From NCBI GenBank assembly GCA_020631405.1, contig JAHDHH010000005.1, positions 52,777 to 116,776 on the forward strand: DNA of 64,000 nucleotides, in the 5' to 3' direction. Every line of letters starts with the position of its first letter. Within the stretch, counting starts at the first letter, position 1. The stretch is from Saprospiraceae bacterium. Its GTDB lineage: Bacteria; Bacteroidota; Bacteroidia; Chitinophagales; Saprospiraceae. Made by a program: the position numbers and the translations under genes. The notes under the pieces were generated by a model. It made no database searches and was not told the DNA's origin. It worked only from the letters and a program-made list of their open reading frames with translations. Shown here one piece after another: positions 37,189 to 48,862 of this stretch.

Positions 37189-37200
37189 ATTTAAAATACT

Positions 37201-38766
37201 ATGAAAAAGATACTATACATAGCAATTCTCTCAAGTCTATCATTTTTACAATGTACGGACTTAGCACTGTCACCAGAAGATGCCTTTACTGAAGAGCAAA
37301 TTTTTCAAGATGTAGACGCTTATCGGTCATACCTAGCGAAGGCCTATGCAAGTTACTCCCTTACAGGTCAGGATGGCCCCAATGGTTCGCCTGATGTATC
37401 TATTGTCAATGATGAAGGATTTACCAGTTATATTAGAGCTTATTGGAAGGCCCAAGAATGTACCACTGACGAAGCAGTATTGGGATGGACAGATGCAGGA
37501 ATCAGAGACTTACACGAACATTCTTGGAGCTCTGAGAATCAATTCGTAAGAGTACTTTACTATCGAATTGCCCTCATTGTCTCCATTTGCAATGATTTCA
37601 TCAGTCAGTCTTCCGAAGAAAAGCTAAGTACTAATGGACTATCTGAGAGTGATAAAGAAGTTGTGAGACAGTACAATCATGAGGCAAGATTCCTGAGAGC
37701 TCTGGCCTATTGGCACTCATTGGATCTTTTCAGAAATGTACCTTTAGTCACTTCAATAACAGCAGAGCCACCAGTACAAGCTGAGCCAATTGAAGTATTT
37801 AACTTCATCCAATCTGAGCTTGCTGACCTTGAAAACCTCCTTCCCGCTCCAAGACAACATGAATATGGAAGAGCTGATCAGGGTGCCCTTTGGATGTTAC
37901 AAGCCAAGTTATACCTCAATGCAGAGGTCATGGTTGGCGAAAACCACTATGCAGATTGTATCACAGCTTGCGAAAAAGTCATCAATGCTGGCTACTCTCT
38001 GGAGCCAAACTATATTGAGCTTTTCATGAAAGACAACCATGAATCAAACGAAATCATCTTTGCATTGGCATCTGATGGAAAACAAAGCCAAAGCTGGGGA
38101 TGTACTACTTTCTTAGTCAATGCTGCTCTTGGTGGAACTATGGATTCAGAAGATTGGGGAGTGACCTCCGGCGGATGGGCTGGCCTAAGAACCACAAGTG
38201 TTATCTTGGATAAGTACCCTGACCTGACTGGAAGTATAGACTCTAGATCATCATTCTTTTGGACAGAAGGCCACAGTGTTGAGATAGATGATATTGGCGT
38301 CTATGAGCAAGGTATAGCTGCACCAAAATATAGCAATGCGAATATTGATGGAGTCGCAGGGTCTGACCCAACTCATTGTGACACAGACTACCCAATGTTT
38401 AGACTGGCAGATGCACACCTCATGTATGCTGAAGCAGTATTGAGAGGAGGAGGTGGAGACATGGGTACGGCTGCAACCTATGTAAACCAACTTAGAGAAA
38501 GAGCATATGGCGATGCTAGTGGCAATATAACAGAGTCAGATTTGACACTATCCTTTATTTTGGATGAAAGGGTAAGAGAGTTATTTTGGGAGGCTACGAG
38601 AAGAGTAGACTTGGTCAGATTTGGACAATTTACTACAGAAGGCATCTGGCCTTGGAAGGGCAATGTCAAAGAAGGTAGGCTGACTGAAGCACATAGGGAT
38701 ATCTTCCCAATACCGGCATCTGACCTCCTAGCAAATCCAAACTTAAATCAAAATGATGGCTACTAA
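37201..38766 (+). CDS. susD: RagB/SusD family nutrient uptake outer-membrane protein
   Basis: A 521-residue surface lipoprotein (Cys18 in FLQC) that caps SusC and binds glycan. The TPR-like helical part shows EARFLRALAYWHSLDLFRNVPLV, the most recognisable SusD motif, and the C-terminus has LDERVRELFWEATRRVDLVRFGQF and DIFPIPASDLLANPNLNQN. It lies 12 bp after susC and ends in a convergent arrangement 23 bp from the GH13 gene. Length is typical. Its presence makes this a true SusCD pair, unlike the LacI-linked receptor near 58 kb. Confidence 0.96.
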   Translation: MKKILYIAILSSLSFLQCTDLALSPEDAFTEEQIFQDVDAYRSYLAKAYASYSLTGQDGPNGSPDVSIVNDEGFTSYIRAYWKAQECTTDEAVLGWTDAGIRDLHEHSWSSENQFVRVLYYRIALIVSICNDFISQSSEEKLSTNGLSESDKEVVRQYNHEARFLRALAYWHSLDLFRNVPLVTSITAEPPVQAEPIEVFNFIQSELADLENLLPAPRQHEYGRADQGALWMLQAKLYLNAEVMVGENHYADCITACEKVINAGYSLEPNYIELFMKDNHESNEIIFALASDGKQSQSWGCTTFLVNAALGGTMDSEDWGVTSGGWAGLRTTSVILDKYPDLTGSIDSRSSFFWTEGHSVEIDDIGVYEQGIAAPKYSNANIDGVAGSDPTHCDTDYPMFRLADAHLMYAEAVLRGGGGDMGTAATYVNQLRERAYGDASGNITESDLTLSFILDERVRELFWEATRRVDLVRFGQFTTEGIWPWKGNVKEGRLTEAHRDIFPIPASDLLANPNLNQNDGY

Positions 38767-38785
38767 GTCTCAATAATCTATTCGG

Positions 38786-38827
38786 AACCTTATTCGTTCG
38801 TAGTCAAAACCTCGAATGAATAAGGTT
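38786..38827. terminator. Hairpin at the convergent susD/GH13 junction
   Basis: AACCTTATTCGTTCG (38786-38800) pairs with CGAATGAATAAGGTT (38813-38827) over 15 positions with one G-T wobble. The stem covers the last 13 codons of the GH13 gene. No T run follows on either strand, so termination is inferred from position and stability. Confidence 0.5.
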
Positions 38828-41177
38828 CTAATTCAACTAAGTACTTCTTCCCCACTTTACTGATTTGCCCTTCAAAGTTTCCTTTAAAGATTTTATCTGA
38901 CTCAACTGTGATTTCTTTTACTTCATTACTCTTGTTGAAGAGGACGATAGCTTCATCTTCAAAGTATTGGCGAGAGTAGACAAATGCTTGCTCAGAAACC
39001 TCTAATATAGTTGTGTGACCATAGATGAGTGGCAGAAAATTCCTCCTCAATGCAGTCAGTGCTTTGACTATTGCCTTTGTTTCAGCTTCCTGCTCTGCTA
39101 AGTTCTCAAACCTCATCATCCTCCTACTATCGGGATCACCTGCACCAGCCATCCCAATTTCATCACCATAGTAGATCACCGGCACACCAGGAATTGTCAT
39201 AATAAATGCAAAAAGCATCTGCATCTTATCATAACCTGCTAGGTCAATGACTCCTATCGCTCTATTAAATCCAGCCATTTTTTGATCCTCGTCAAATCTC
39301 ACATCACCACTCGCCAATGATGTAAATCTAGCTTGATCGTGGTTGCCAGAGATATAGCCCATCGTAGAATGATATCCATAGTAACTAAATGTCTCTTCAA
39401 GGGAAGTTGCAAGTTTTTCAAATCCCACATCATCCAAGGCAAAGACTTCTCTCGCATCAAAATAGAGATTGAAGTCAAACTGTGCATCCAACATCCCAGT
39501 GGAAATATAGCTCTTGATAAACTCTCTACTCCCGTATGTTTCGCCAATTTGGTACAATGACCTTGCTTGAGGATCCATCACTTCTAGTTTAAGTCTCTTG
39601 GTCAACTCTTTCCAAAAAGCTTCAGGAATATGCTTCGTAGCATCATGTCTATAACCATCTAATCCAAAATGCTTTATCCAATACATAGTGGAATCAACTT
39701 GAGCCGCTATTACTTCAGGATTTGAAAGGTCTAGCGATGGCATAAATGTGTCAAACCATGTAGTTAATCTTTGCTCATCCCAAATTCTCAAATTTCTTTC
39801 ACCATTAGGCAGGATTAAGTCAGTAGCCCAATCAGGGTTCTGTTGGTACATTGGATGCTCTTCATGGACATGGTTAGTGACATAGTCCAGTAAGATATTG
39901 ATATCATTATCATGGGCTACCTTCACTAACTCCCTGAGGTCTTCTTCATTCCCAAATCGATGGTCTACTCTTGATGAACTGATCGGCCAATAACCATGAT
40001 ATCCAGAGTAATAGTATTGTGGATCAACGTATTCTTGGTAGGCATCTAGCGGATTCTGAGTGATCGGTGATAGCCAAATGCTATTGATCTGAAGCGAGTC
40101 AAAATATCCATCTTGTATCTTTGTTGTAATTCCAGCCAAGTCCCCACCCATATAATTGGTCAGTGGCTTGAGTCTATCATCTTGGACTGGATCATCGTTC
40201 TCTAGGTCACCATTGTTAAATCTATCGACTAGTGTAAAATACATAATCTGAGCTTCATAATCTGACCTTATGACATCTGCTGCGGATTGCAGCACTTTAC
40301 CATATTCCAATTGGACTTCAACATCATTAGTTAGTCCAAAAGTATTGTATCCAACACATCGTAGGGTTGTTCGTTTTTGCGCCTTTGCCCACATTGGAAG
40401 TGATATACTAAGTAAATCTCCTACTATTGAATGCTCTACTTTGACATTATCAACATAAGAATAGACTCGAGCTACCCCATTTTTAATCGTAAATGTAACA
40501 TCACTGTCACTATGACTCGATGTTATCAACCAAGGCAACTCATCCTTACTTGGCTTCTTGATAGAATAGAGTGAATTGAAGCCACCACTTCCATTGGACA
40601 CAGTTCTTACCTCTGGATTAGGGTCATTGAGTTCGTTGCCATCAACCACAAACTTGTATTGGTAGTTACCTGGATTTAAGTCAAAGGTAGTTGACCATGT
40701 GTCATCACGCTTAGTCATCACTCCAAGACCTGGGTTCCAAGAATTCATTTCACCTTTTACTTTGACGTCAGTATATCCAGCGTCGACTAGTTTAAAGTAT
40801 GCCCTTTGCTTTCTTGGGCTTTTAATCATGATGTCATAGCTTTTACCATCAACGTAACAAGTCATATTAGCCAAGAGATAACTAGGTCTTGTATTGAGCT
40901 GAATTTGCAATCGCTGGTGCTTTGCATCTAGGATATATTCTACATCTTGGTCGAATACTACTGAGTCTACTTGAGAGTTATGGAAATAATAGGTCAAATC
41001 GATGATATTTTCTCCTTTTTCCAATTGAATAGGCGAAGCCAGTCCAATGATGGCCTCTAGGTTTTGAGATAGATCAATCTCAGTATGATCAATAGGTGCA
41101 AGAGCCAATTGCTGAGTAGTCTTAGCACATGAATTTAGAAGTCCAATGGATAGAATAAATATAGCTAGGTATTTCAT
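38790..41177 (-). CDS. GH13 alpha-amylase/neopullulanase-like lipoprotein
   Basis: A 795-residue alpha-glucan hydrolase anchored as a lipoprotein (Cys17 in LLNSC). An N-terminal Ig-like domain is followed by a CBM48/AMPK-type module (~125-205, KGEMNSWNPGLGVM and NYQYKFVVDGNELNDPNPE). The catalytic barrel runs from ~315, with the nucleophile Asp512 in GYRHDATKH, acid/base Glu546 in GETYGS and Asp614 in GNHDQ. The C-terminal beta domain ends the chain. Like SusG or neopullulanase it would cut starch fragments outside the cytoplasm. It is the last gene of the pgmB operon and overlaps the symporter gene by 4 bp. Confidence 0.94.
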   Translation of the reverse strand: MKYLAIFILSIGLLNSCAKTTQQLALAPIDHTEIDLSQNLEAIIGLASPIQLEKGENIIDLTYYFHNSQVDSVVFDQDVEYILDAKHQRLQIQLNTRPSYLLANMTCYVDGKSYDIMIKSPRKQRAYFKLVDAGYTDVKVKGEMNSWNPGLGVMTKRDDTWSTTFDLNPGNYQYKFVVDGNELNDPNPEVRTVSNGSGGFNSLYSIKKPSKDELPWLITSSHSDSDVTFTIKNGVARVYSYVDNVKVEHSIVGDLLSISLPMWAKAQKRTTLRCVGYNTFGLTNDVEVQLEYGKVLQSAADVIRSDYEAQIMYFTLVDRFNNGDLENDDPVQDDRLKPLTNYMGGDLAGITTKIQDGYFDSLQINSIWLSPITQNPLDAYQEYVDPQYYYSGYHGYWPISSSRVDHRFGNEEDLRELVKVAHDNDINILLDYVTNHVHEEHPMYQQNPDWATDLILPNGERNLRIWDEQRLTTWFDTFMPSLDLSNPEVIAAQVDSTMYWIKHFGLDGYRHDATKHIPEAFWKELTKRLKLEVMDPQARSLYQIGETYGSREFIKSYISTGMLDAQFDFNLYFDAREVFALDDVGFEKLATSLEETFSYYGYHSTMGYISGNHDQARFTSLASGDVRFDEDQKMAGFNRAIGVIDLAGYDKMQMLFAFIMTIPGVPVIYYGDEIGMAGAGDPDSRRMMRFENLAEQEAETKAIVKALTALRRNFLPLIYGHTTILEVSEQAFVYSRQYFEDEAIVLFNKSNEVKEITVESDKIFKGNFEGQISKVGKKYLVELEPYSFEVLTTNE

Positions 41178-42544
41178 GATTCTGATTGATATCTGATAGC
41201 ATTAGGGTTGGTAATAAGTAAATTGCAAAGCCCTGAAATAATAAGACATGCTCCAGCCAGCAGCATGGTATTAATGATTGCCTCTCCAAAAAAGGTTTTG
41301 TAAGCAAAGTTGATTCCCCCAACTGCAGCTACAATTTGTGGTATTACTATAAACATATTGAATAGCCCCATGTAGATTCCCATTTTCTTTGGGTCAATGG
41401 CGCTTGACAGCATTGCATAAGGCATTGATAAGATACTTCCCCAAGCAATACCAATACAAGCAAAGCATAAGTTGAGCATAGTGGCATCGTGAGTCCAAAG
41501 CATCATAATGAATCCTAAGCCACCGATGATTAAGCTAACCATATGGACTAGCTTTCTGTTAATATTATACTTCATTGTGATAAAGGTCAATACTAAGGCA
41601 AAGAGCATAGAAGTCAAACCATAAGTACCCATTGCTGAACCTACTAGGTCAGCGGCATTGTTGTAAGCAAGATCTGCTGCAGTATATGCTGCATCACTCA
41701 TGACACCTGCATCTGGCTTAGGCGATTCAAAAACATACTCAGTGAGAGCTGGTGTTGCCATACTCCACATTGTAAAAAAGGCAAACCAACTAAAAAACTG
41801 AACTACGCCTAACTTCTTCATAGTAGTAGGCATGTTGATTATATTCGTAAAAATCTCCTTTACTCCATTGCCGAACCCTGCAGTCTCGGCCTTCTCCTTA
41901 TTAAATGCATCGAGGTCTTCAGGAGGATATTCTTTAGTTGTAAATATGGTATAGAGTATTGAAGTAATGAAGACAATCCCACCAATCAAAAATGCCCATT
42001 TTACATTAGCTGGAACAACATTGGCAGTTGCCTCATTACTCACCCCTAACTTGTTAATGATCCAAGGCAATTGACTCGCGACCCATGTGCCTATGCCAAT
42101 GATCAAAGTCTGTACTACAAAACCATAACTCCGTTGGGACTCTGGCAATAAGTCAGCTACTAAAGCTCTGAAGGGTTCCATACTAATATTGATGGAAGCA
42201 TCGAGAATCAATAGACAGCCAACTGCGACCCATAGTACTGGAGAATGTGGCATATAAACCAAGGCGAAAGAAGCTAGGATGGCACCAATAAGAAAAAACG
42301 GCTTCCTCCTACCCCACTTTGGACTCCAAGTCCGATCACTCATATATCCGATTACAGGTTGGACTAGTAAGCCTGCCAATGGCGCAAATATCCAAAGCAT
42401 TGGGATATCATCCTTAGCAGCTCCTAAGGTTTGAAATATTCTTGACATGAACCCACCTTGTAAGGCAAATCCAAATTGAATTCCTAAAAAACCAAAACTC
42501 ATGTTCCAGATATTTAGAAAACTTAATTGTTGTTTTGGTCTCAT
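41174..42544 (-). CDS. SLC45-like MFS sugar symporter (maltose uptake)
   Basis: A 456-residue inner-membrane transporter with twelve hydrophobic segments. The segment QPVIGYMSDRTWSPKWGRRKP and the motif SMEPFRALVADLLP are typical of the SLC45/plant sucrose-transporter branch of the MFS, which moves disaccharides with protons. The operon context with maltose phosphorylase indicates maltose. A clear paralogue is encoded at 62605-63924. It overlaps the GH13 gene by 4 bp (translational coupling) and follows GH65 by 18 bp. Confidence 0.9.
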   Translation of the reverse strand: MRPKQQLSFLNIWNMSFGFLGIQFGFALQGGFMSRIFQTLGAAKDDIPMLWIFAPLAGLLVQPVIGYMSDRTWSPKWGRRKPFFLIGAILASFALVYMPHSPVLWVAVGCLLILDASINISMEPFRALVADLLPESQRSYGFVVQTLIIGIGTWVASQLPWIINKLGVSNEATANVVPANVKWAFLIGGIVFITSILYTIFTTKEYPPEDLDAFNKEKAETAGFGNGVKEIFTNIINMPTTMKKLGVVQFFSWFAFFTMWSMATPALTEYVFESPKPDAGVMSDAAYTAADLAYNNAADLVGSAMGTYGLTSMLFALVLTFITMKYNINRKLVHMVSLIIGGLGFIMMLWTHDATMLNLCFACIGIAWGSILSMPYAMLSSAIDPKKMGIYMGLFNMFIVIPQIVAAVGGINFAYKTFFGEAIINTMLLAGACLIISGLCNLLITNPNAIRYQSES

Positions 42545-42562
42545 GTTGTCTTGCTTGTAGAG

Positions 42563-44872
42563 TTAGATAACTAAGTTTGTTTGAGTACTTGCTTGCATTG
42601 ATTGTTTCGCAGCCAAGGCACACACATCGCCATTAATCAAAATAGTGACGTCTTGATTTGAGGTATTGTCAATGGTACATTGGTCTTGATCTATCCAGAG
42701 CTTGAGTATAGCCCCGCGATAGGTCACGGAAAAGCCATACGCCTGCCACTGACTTGGAATGATAGGACGAAAGGACAACAGATTTTCTTCCATTTTCATA
42801 CCACCAAATCCCTTCACTACCGACATCCAGCTTCCTGCCATGCTTGTGATATGCAAGCCATCCTTTGCATCATTATTATAATCATCTAGGTCTAATCTTG
42901 CCGTCCTGAGATACATTTGATATGCCTTGTCATAATTCCCAATCTTGCAAGCTAGGATAGCATGAACACAAGGCGACAGGGATGATTCATGGACAGTCAT
43001 TGGTTCATAGAAGTCAAAGTTTCTCTTGATTGTCTCTAAGTCAAATTCGTCTTCAAAAAAGTATAAGCCTTGTAAGACATCAGCTTGTTTGATGAAGCAA
43101 GACCTCAATATCCTATCCCAAGACCAATGCTGGTGAAGAGGTTGTACTTCGTCTGGTAAGTCACTTGCTGGCATAAGCTCCTTATCCAAAAAGCCATCTT
43201 GTTGCAGAAAGACACCCAACTCCTCATGATAAGGCAGATGAACATTAGCCTTGATAGCATTCCATCTCTTGACTTCCTTCTCTTCATTAAAGGCAGTCTT
43301 AGTGATAAGTTGATGATACATCTGAGCATCATGATTCTTGAGTTCAGATAAGACCTCTTGGCAATATTTGAAACACCATGTTGCTATATAATTAGTGTAC
43401 CAATTGTTGTTGACATTGTTTTCATATTCATTTGGACCGGTCACACCAAGCATGACATATTTTCCGAGTCTTTTAGCATAGGTAAATCGTTGAGACCAAA
43501 ACCTGCAAATACCTATTAAGACCTCAATTCCATATTGGCGAGCATAGCTTGTGTCACCTGTATATCTCGTGTAATCATAAATAGCATAAGCAATAGCCCC
43601 ATTTCTGTGAATTTCTTCAAAGGTGATTTCCCACTCATTGTGGCATTCTTCGCCATTCATAGTCACCATTGGGTAGAGAGCGGCACCATTAGTAAAGCCT
43701 AGCTTCTCAGCATTTTCAATAGCTTTATCCAGTTGATTATAACGGTACATCAGAAGATTTCTAGCTACATCTTGATCTGCTGTACTCATGTAAAATGGTA
43801 AACAATAAGCCTCTGTATCCCAATACGTACTACCTCCGTACTTCTCCCCAGTAAAGCCTTTAGGACCAATATTTAGGCGATGATCTACACCAGAGTATGT
43901 CTGATGCATGTGCAATATATTGAACCTGATGCCCTGCTGTGCTGCTACATCTCCATCTATTATGATGTCATTCTGTGCCCATTTTTGTTTCCAAATTTCA
44001 GTATGTCTAGACAACAAAGTATCATATCCTAATTTGGTCGCAGTTGCCAACGCTTCATCATTTACCTCTTCTAAATCTCCTTTGTGATGAAAGGAGGTAT
44101 GAATTGCTACAAGCTTGTCCAATCTGGCTTCTTCTCCACTTGATAAATTGAAAGTGAAGGACTCTTGGGTATATCCAGTAGTTGATTCTACTAAGTCATT
44201 GAATTCTTCTTTCGGTCGAGTAATCACATTACTCATTTGGGCTACGACTCTAAACCTAGTCTTTTTAGTTTCAGCCACTACCTTCAATAGGTAACTCTCC
44301 TTATCTATTTCCCAAAACACTTCATCGTAGTTGGCGTCTTGATTCTTGACATTAAAATCTAAATAGGGCACTAATTTCACCTCACCTTCAAAGTCAATTG
44401 AAGTTAAGATATATCTTAAGCAACCAATCTCTTGAGTCTCGTAACTACAAAATCGTTCGGTAGCAATATGTATGGATTGACCCGAAGCTAATTCAATCTT
44501 ACATTCTCTTGAAAGTACTGATCGTTGCATATCTAAGCATCGCCTAAAATCATAGACTCGAACAGTATTGAGATCAACTTCTACCTCATCAATGATGAGT
44601 TTGACACCTATCCAATTGACGCTATTGAGTACTTTGGCAAAGTATTCTGGATAACCATTCTTCCACCATCCAACTCTGGTCTTATCCGGGTAGTAAATCC
44701 CTGATATGTAACTACCTCTCAGCATCTGCCCAGAAAACAATTCTGGAAAGTTGGCTCTTTGGCCCATATAACCATTGCCTATGGAGAATATACTTTCTGA
44801 AATCTGATTATACTCAGGATGAAATCCATCCTCTATGACCTTCCATTCATCTTTTACTAAGTAGTCCTTCAT
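42563..44872 (-). CDS. GH65 maltose phosphorylase
   Basis: A 769-residue cytoplasmic enzyme that splits maltose with phosphate into glucose and beta-glucose-1-phosphate. The start ISESIFSIGNGYMGQRANF and the segment GGSTYWDTEAYCLPFY are family features. The motif GEECHNEWEITFEEIHRNGA (around residues 405-425) contains the general-acid Glu, and VHESSLSP is the phosphate-binding segment. A neighbouring beta-phosphoglucomutase gene, 5 bp upstream, confirms a beta-phosphate product. Kojibiose or trehalose phosphorylase activity is less likely, given the maltose-specific neighbours. Confidence 0.93.
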   Translation of the reverse strand: MKDYLVKDEWKVIEDGFHPEYNQISESIFSIGNGYMGQRANFPELFSGQMLRGSYISGIYYPDKTRVGWWKNGYPEYFAKVLNSVNWIGVKLIIDEVEVDLNTVRVYDFRRCLDMQRSVLSRECKIELASGQSIHIATERFCSYETQEIGCLRYILTSIDFEGEVKLVPYLDFNVKNQDANYDEVFWEIDKESYLLKVVAETKKTRFRVVAQMSNVITRPKEEFNDLVESTTGYTQESFTFNLSSGEEARLDKLVAIHTSFHHKGDLEEVNDEALATATKLGYDTLLSRHTEIWKQKWAQNDIIIDGDVAAQQGIRFNILHMHQTYSGVDHRLNIGPKGFTGEKYGGSTYWDTEAYCLPFYMSTADQDVARNLLMYRYNQLDKAIENAEKLGFTNGAALYPMVTMNGEECHNEWEITFEEIHRNGAIAYAIYDYTRYTGDTSYARQYGIEVLIGICRFWSQRFTYAKRLGKYVMLGVTGPNEYENNVNNNWYTNYIATWCFKYCQEVLSELKNHDAQMYHQLITKTAFNEEKEVKRWNAIKANVHLPYHEELGVFLQQDGFLDKELMPASDLPDEVQPLHQHWSWDRILRSCFIKQADVLQGLYFFEDEFDLETIKRNFDFYEPMTVHESSLSPCVHAILACKIGNYDKAYQMYLRTARLDLDDYNNDAKDGLHITSMAGSWMSVVKGFGGMKMEENLLSFRPIIPSQWQAYGFSVTYRGAILKLWIDQDQCTIDNTSNQDVTILINGDVCALAAKQSMQASTQTNLVI

Positions 44873-44877
44873 ACAGT

Positions 44878-45549
44878 TTAATTATTATGCAATTCTATAA
44901 ACACTGTTTGCAATACTGAATAAGTCAATTTTTCAAATGAAGAAATGACAAGGTCTGCTTCTTGAAGCTCTTCTGCATTACCAATCCCTACACTGCCAAA
45001 CCCTCCGGTATTCGCAGCTACAATACCCTTCTGAGAATCCTCAAAGACTATACATTCTTCTGGATGTAGTCCAAGATTCTTAGCACCAGTAAGGAAGACT
45101 TCAGGATGTGGTTTACCATTAACGACCCCATTGCCGTCCACTATGGTTTCGAAGTAATCGATGACACCCAATTTCACTAATATCTGCTCTGCATTCTTAC
45201 TAGCAGATCCAAGACCAATCTTGAACCCTAGTTCTCTCGCCTCAGTAATCAAGTCTTCAACACCTGGAAGCATTTCGTCCTTTGTCAGCCCCTCTATCAG
45301 AGATAAGTATTCTTCATTCTTCTTTATTAGAAGAGCTTTCTTCTGATCATCTTCTAGTGTTTTACCAGCGAGTTCGAGTATAATCTCCAAAGAATCTACC
45401 CTACTCACTCCCTTGAGTAGCTCATTATCTTCATGCGTAAGCTCATAATCAAAAGTCCTAGCAATATTACTCCAGGCTACAAAATGATACTTTGCAGTAT
45501 CAACTATAACTCCGTCTAAATCAAAAATATATCCCTTAATTTCCTTCAT
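44878..45549 (-). CDS. pgmB: Beta-phosphoglucomutase
   Basis: A 223-residue HAD-superfamily enzyme that converts beta-glucose-1-phosphate to glucose-6-phosphate. FDLDGVIVDT at residues 9-18 holds the nucleophile Asp10 and the acid/base Asp12, and the cap has the KGVSR segment. GSASKNAEQIL and FEDSQKGIVAANTGG complete the HAD motifs. It is the first gene of the minus-strand starch operon (pgmB, GH65, symporter, GH13) and has the shared inverted repeat 13 bp before its start codon. Confidence 0.95.
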   Translation of the reverse strand: MKEIKGYIFDLDGVIVDTAKYHFVAWSNIARTFDYELTHEDNELLKGVSRVDSLEIILELAGKTLEDDQKKALLIKKNEEYLSLIEGLTKDEMLPGVEDLITEARELGFKIGLGSASKNAEQILVKLGVIDYFETIVDGNGVVNGKPHPEVFLTGAKNLGLHPEECIVFEDSQKGIVAANTGGFGSVGIGNAEELQEADLVISSFEKLTYSVLQTVFIELHNN

Positions 45550-45562
45550 TATCTATACTTCG

Positions 45563-45575
45563 TGTCACTTTGACA
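45563..45575. promoter_or_regulatory. Candidate operator upstream of pgmB
   Basis: TGTCA-CTT-TGACA is a perfect 5-bp-arm inverted repeat with a 3-bp spacer, 13 bp upstream of the pgmB start. It has the same form as the site before the susE-like gene (32554-32566). Binding this close to the start would be suited to repression. Confidence 0.5.
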
Positions 45576-45641
45576 TAAATATACCTTTTTCACAATTGAA
45601 AACAACATTTTTCCCCTTTCTCTTTGCATACTCTTCCCTGA

Positions 45642-47832
<2,191 letters not shown>

Positions 47833-47836
47833 TACC

Positions 47837-48862
47837 ATGGTAATTCAAGAATCAGACTTTTTAGAAGGTTGTGACAACGATGACATTCGGCTTATCACCC
47901 TTGGAAGTCATGACAATATTATTGCTCAGATCACTAATCATGGAGCTAGGCTTGTAAGTCTATTCTCTCCAAATGCAATGGGAAAGTTAGGTAACATTGT
48001 CGTTGGATATACCAAGGCAACTGACTTTATGTACGGAAAGAAGAGATATTTTGGAGCAACGATAGGTCGGTATGCCAATAGAATTGCCAATGCCACAATT
48101 AAGCTTGACAATCAAGAATACAAGCTTGAGCAAAATCATGGAAAACACCAACTCCATGGAGGCAGCAAAGGATTCGGAGAAAAAATTTGGAAGATAATTG
48201 AGCAAACTGAGCAATCAGTAAGATTGAGATTAATCTCACCTCATGGCGACTGTGGTTATCCTGGGGTATTAGTGGTAGAAGCAATTTACAAAGTACTCCA
48301 GAACAACACACTAGAAATCACCTATAGAGCTAAGTCAGATAGGCAAACTGTAGTCAATCTAACCAACCATAGTTACTTTAATTTGAGTGACAACCATAGT
48401 GATTCTATATACAATCACCATATCCAGCTTGATGCAAAACATACTTGTGAAGTCGATGAAGAATTGATCCCAACAGGGAGGCTTGCTTCCGTCGATGGCA
48501 CCTACCTAGATCTTAGGAATCTCAGTAATCTTAATGCGGTTCGACAAGGTAAGAGCTATGACCACCACTATATTTTAGACCATGAAGGGAGCTTAGCAAA
48601 GGCTATTGAGATGAGTTCAGGTCGGGCTATGACTGTCAAGACTAGTAAACCTGGCCTACAATTCTACACTACAGACAACATAACAGATGATACCATCGCC
48701 TACTATGGACAACCCCTCTCTTCGGTTTCTGCATTTTGTTTCGAAACACAGTTTGCCCCGGATGCTATGCACCATGAATTTCTTGACGATGTCATCTTAG
48801 ATCCTAGCGAGGTTTACGAACATGTTACAATATTTGATGTCAATCCAAATACATCAAGATGA
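47837..48862 (+). CDS. galM: Aldose 1-epimerase (galactose mutarotase)
   Basis: A 341-residue cytoplasmic mutarotase that interconverts alpha and beta anomers of glucose or galactose. Conserved segments include GRYANRIANA, the HQLHGGSKGF segment, and LTNHSYFNLS with the catalytic His; the catalytic Glu lies in CFETQFAPDAMH. It starts 4 bp after the methyltransferase gene and overlaps the acetyltransferase by 4 bp. It lies 2.3 kb beyond the starch operon and could serve the glucose released there, but it is not in that operon. Confidence 0.93.
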   Translation: MVIQESDFLEGCDNDDIRLITLGSHDNIIAQITNHGARLVSLFSPNAMGKLGNIVVGYTKATDFMYGKKRYFGATIGRYANRIANATIKLDNQEYKLEQNHGKHQLHGGSKGFGEKIWKIIEQTEQSVRLRLISPHGDCGYPGVLVVEAIYKVLQNNTLEITYRAKSDRQTVVNLTNHSYFNLSDNHSDSIYNHHIQLDAKHTCEVDEELIPTGRLASVDGTYLDLRNLSNLNAVRQGKSYDHHYILDHEGSLAKAIEMSSGRAMTVKTSKPGLQFYTTDNITDDTIAYYGQPLSSVSAFCFETQFAPDAMHHEFLDDVILDPSEVYEHVTIFDVNPNTSR

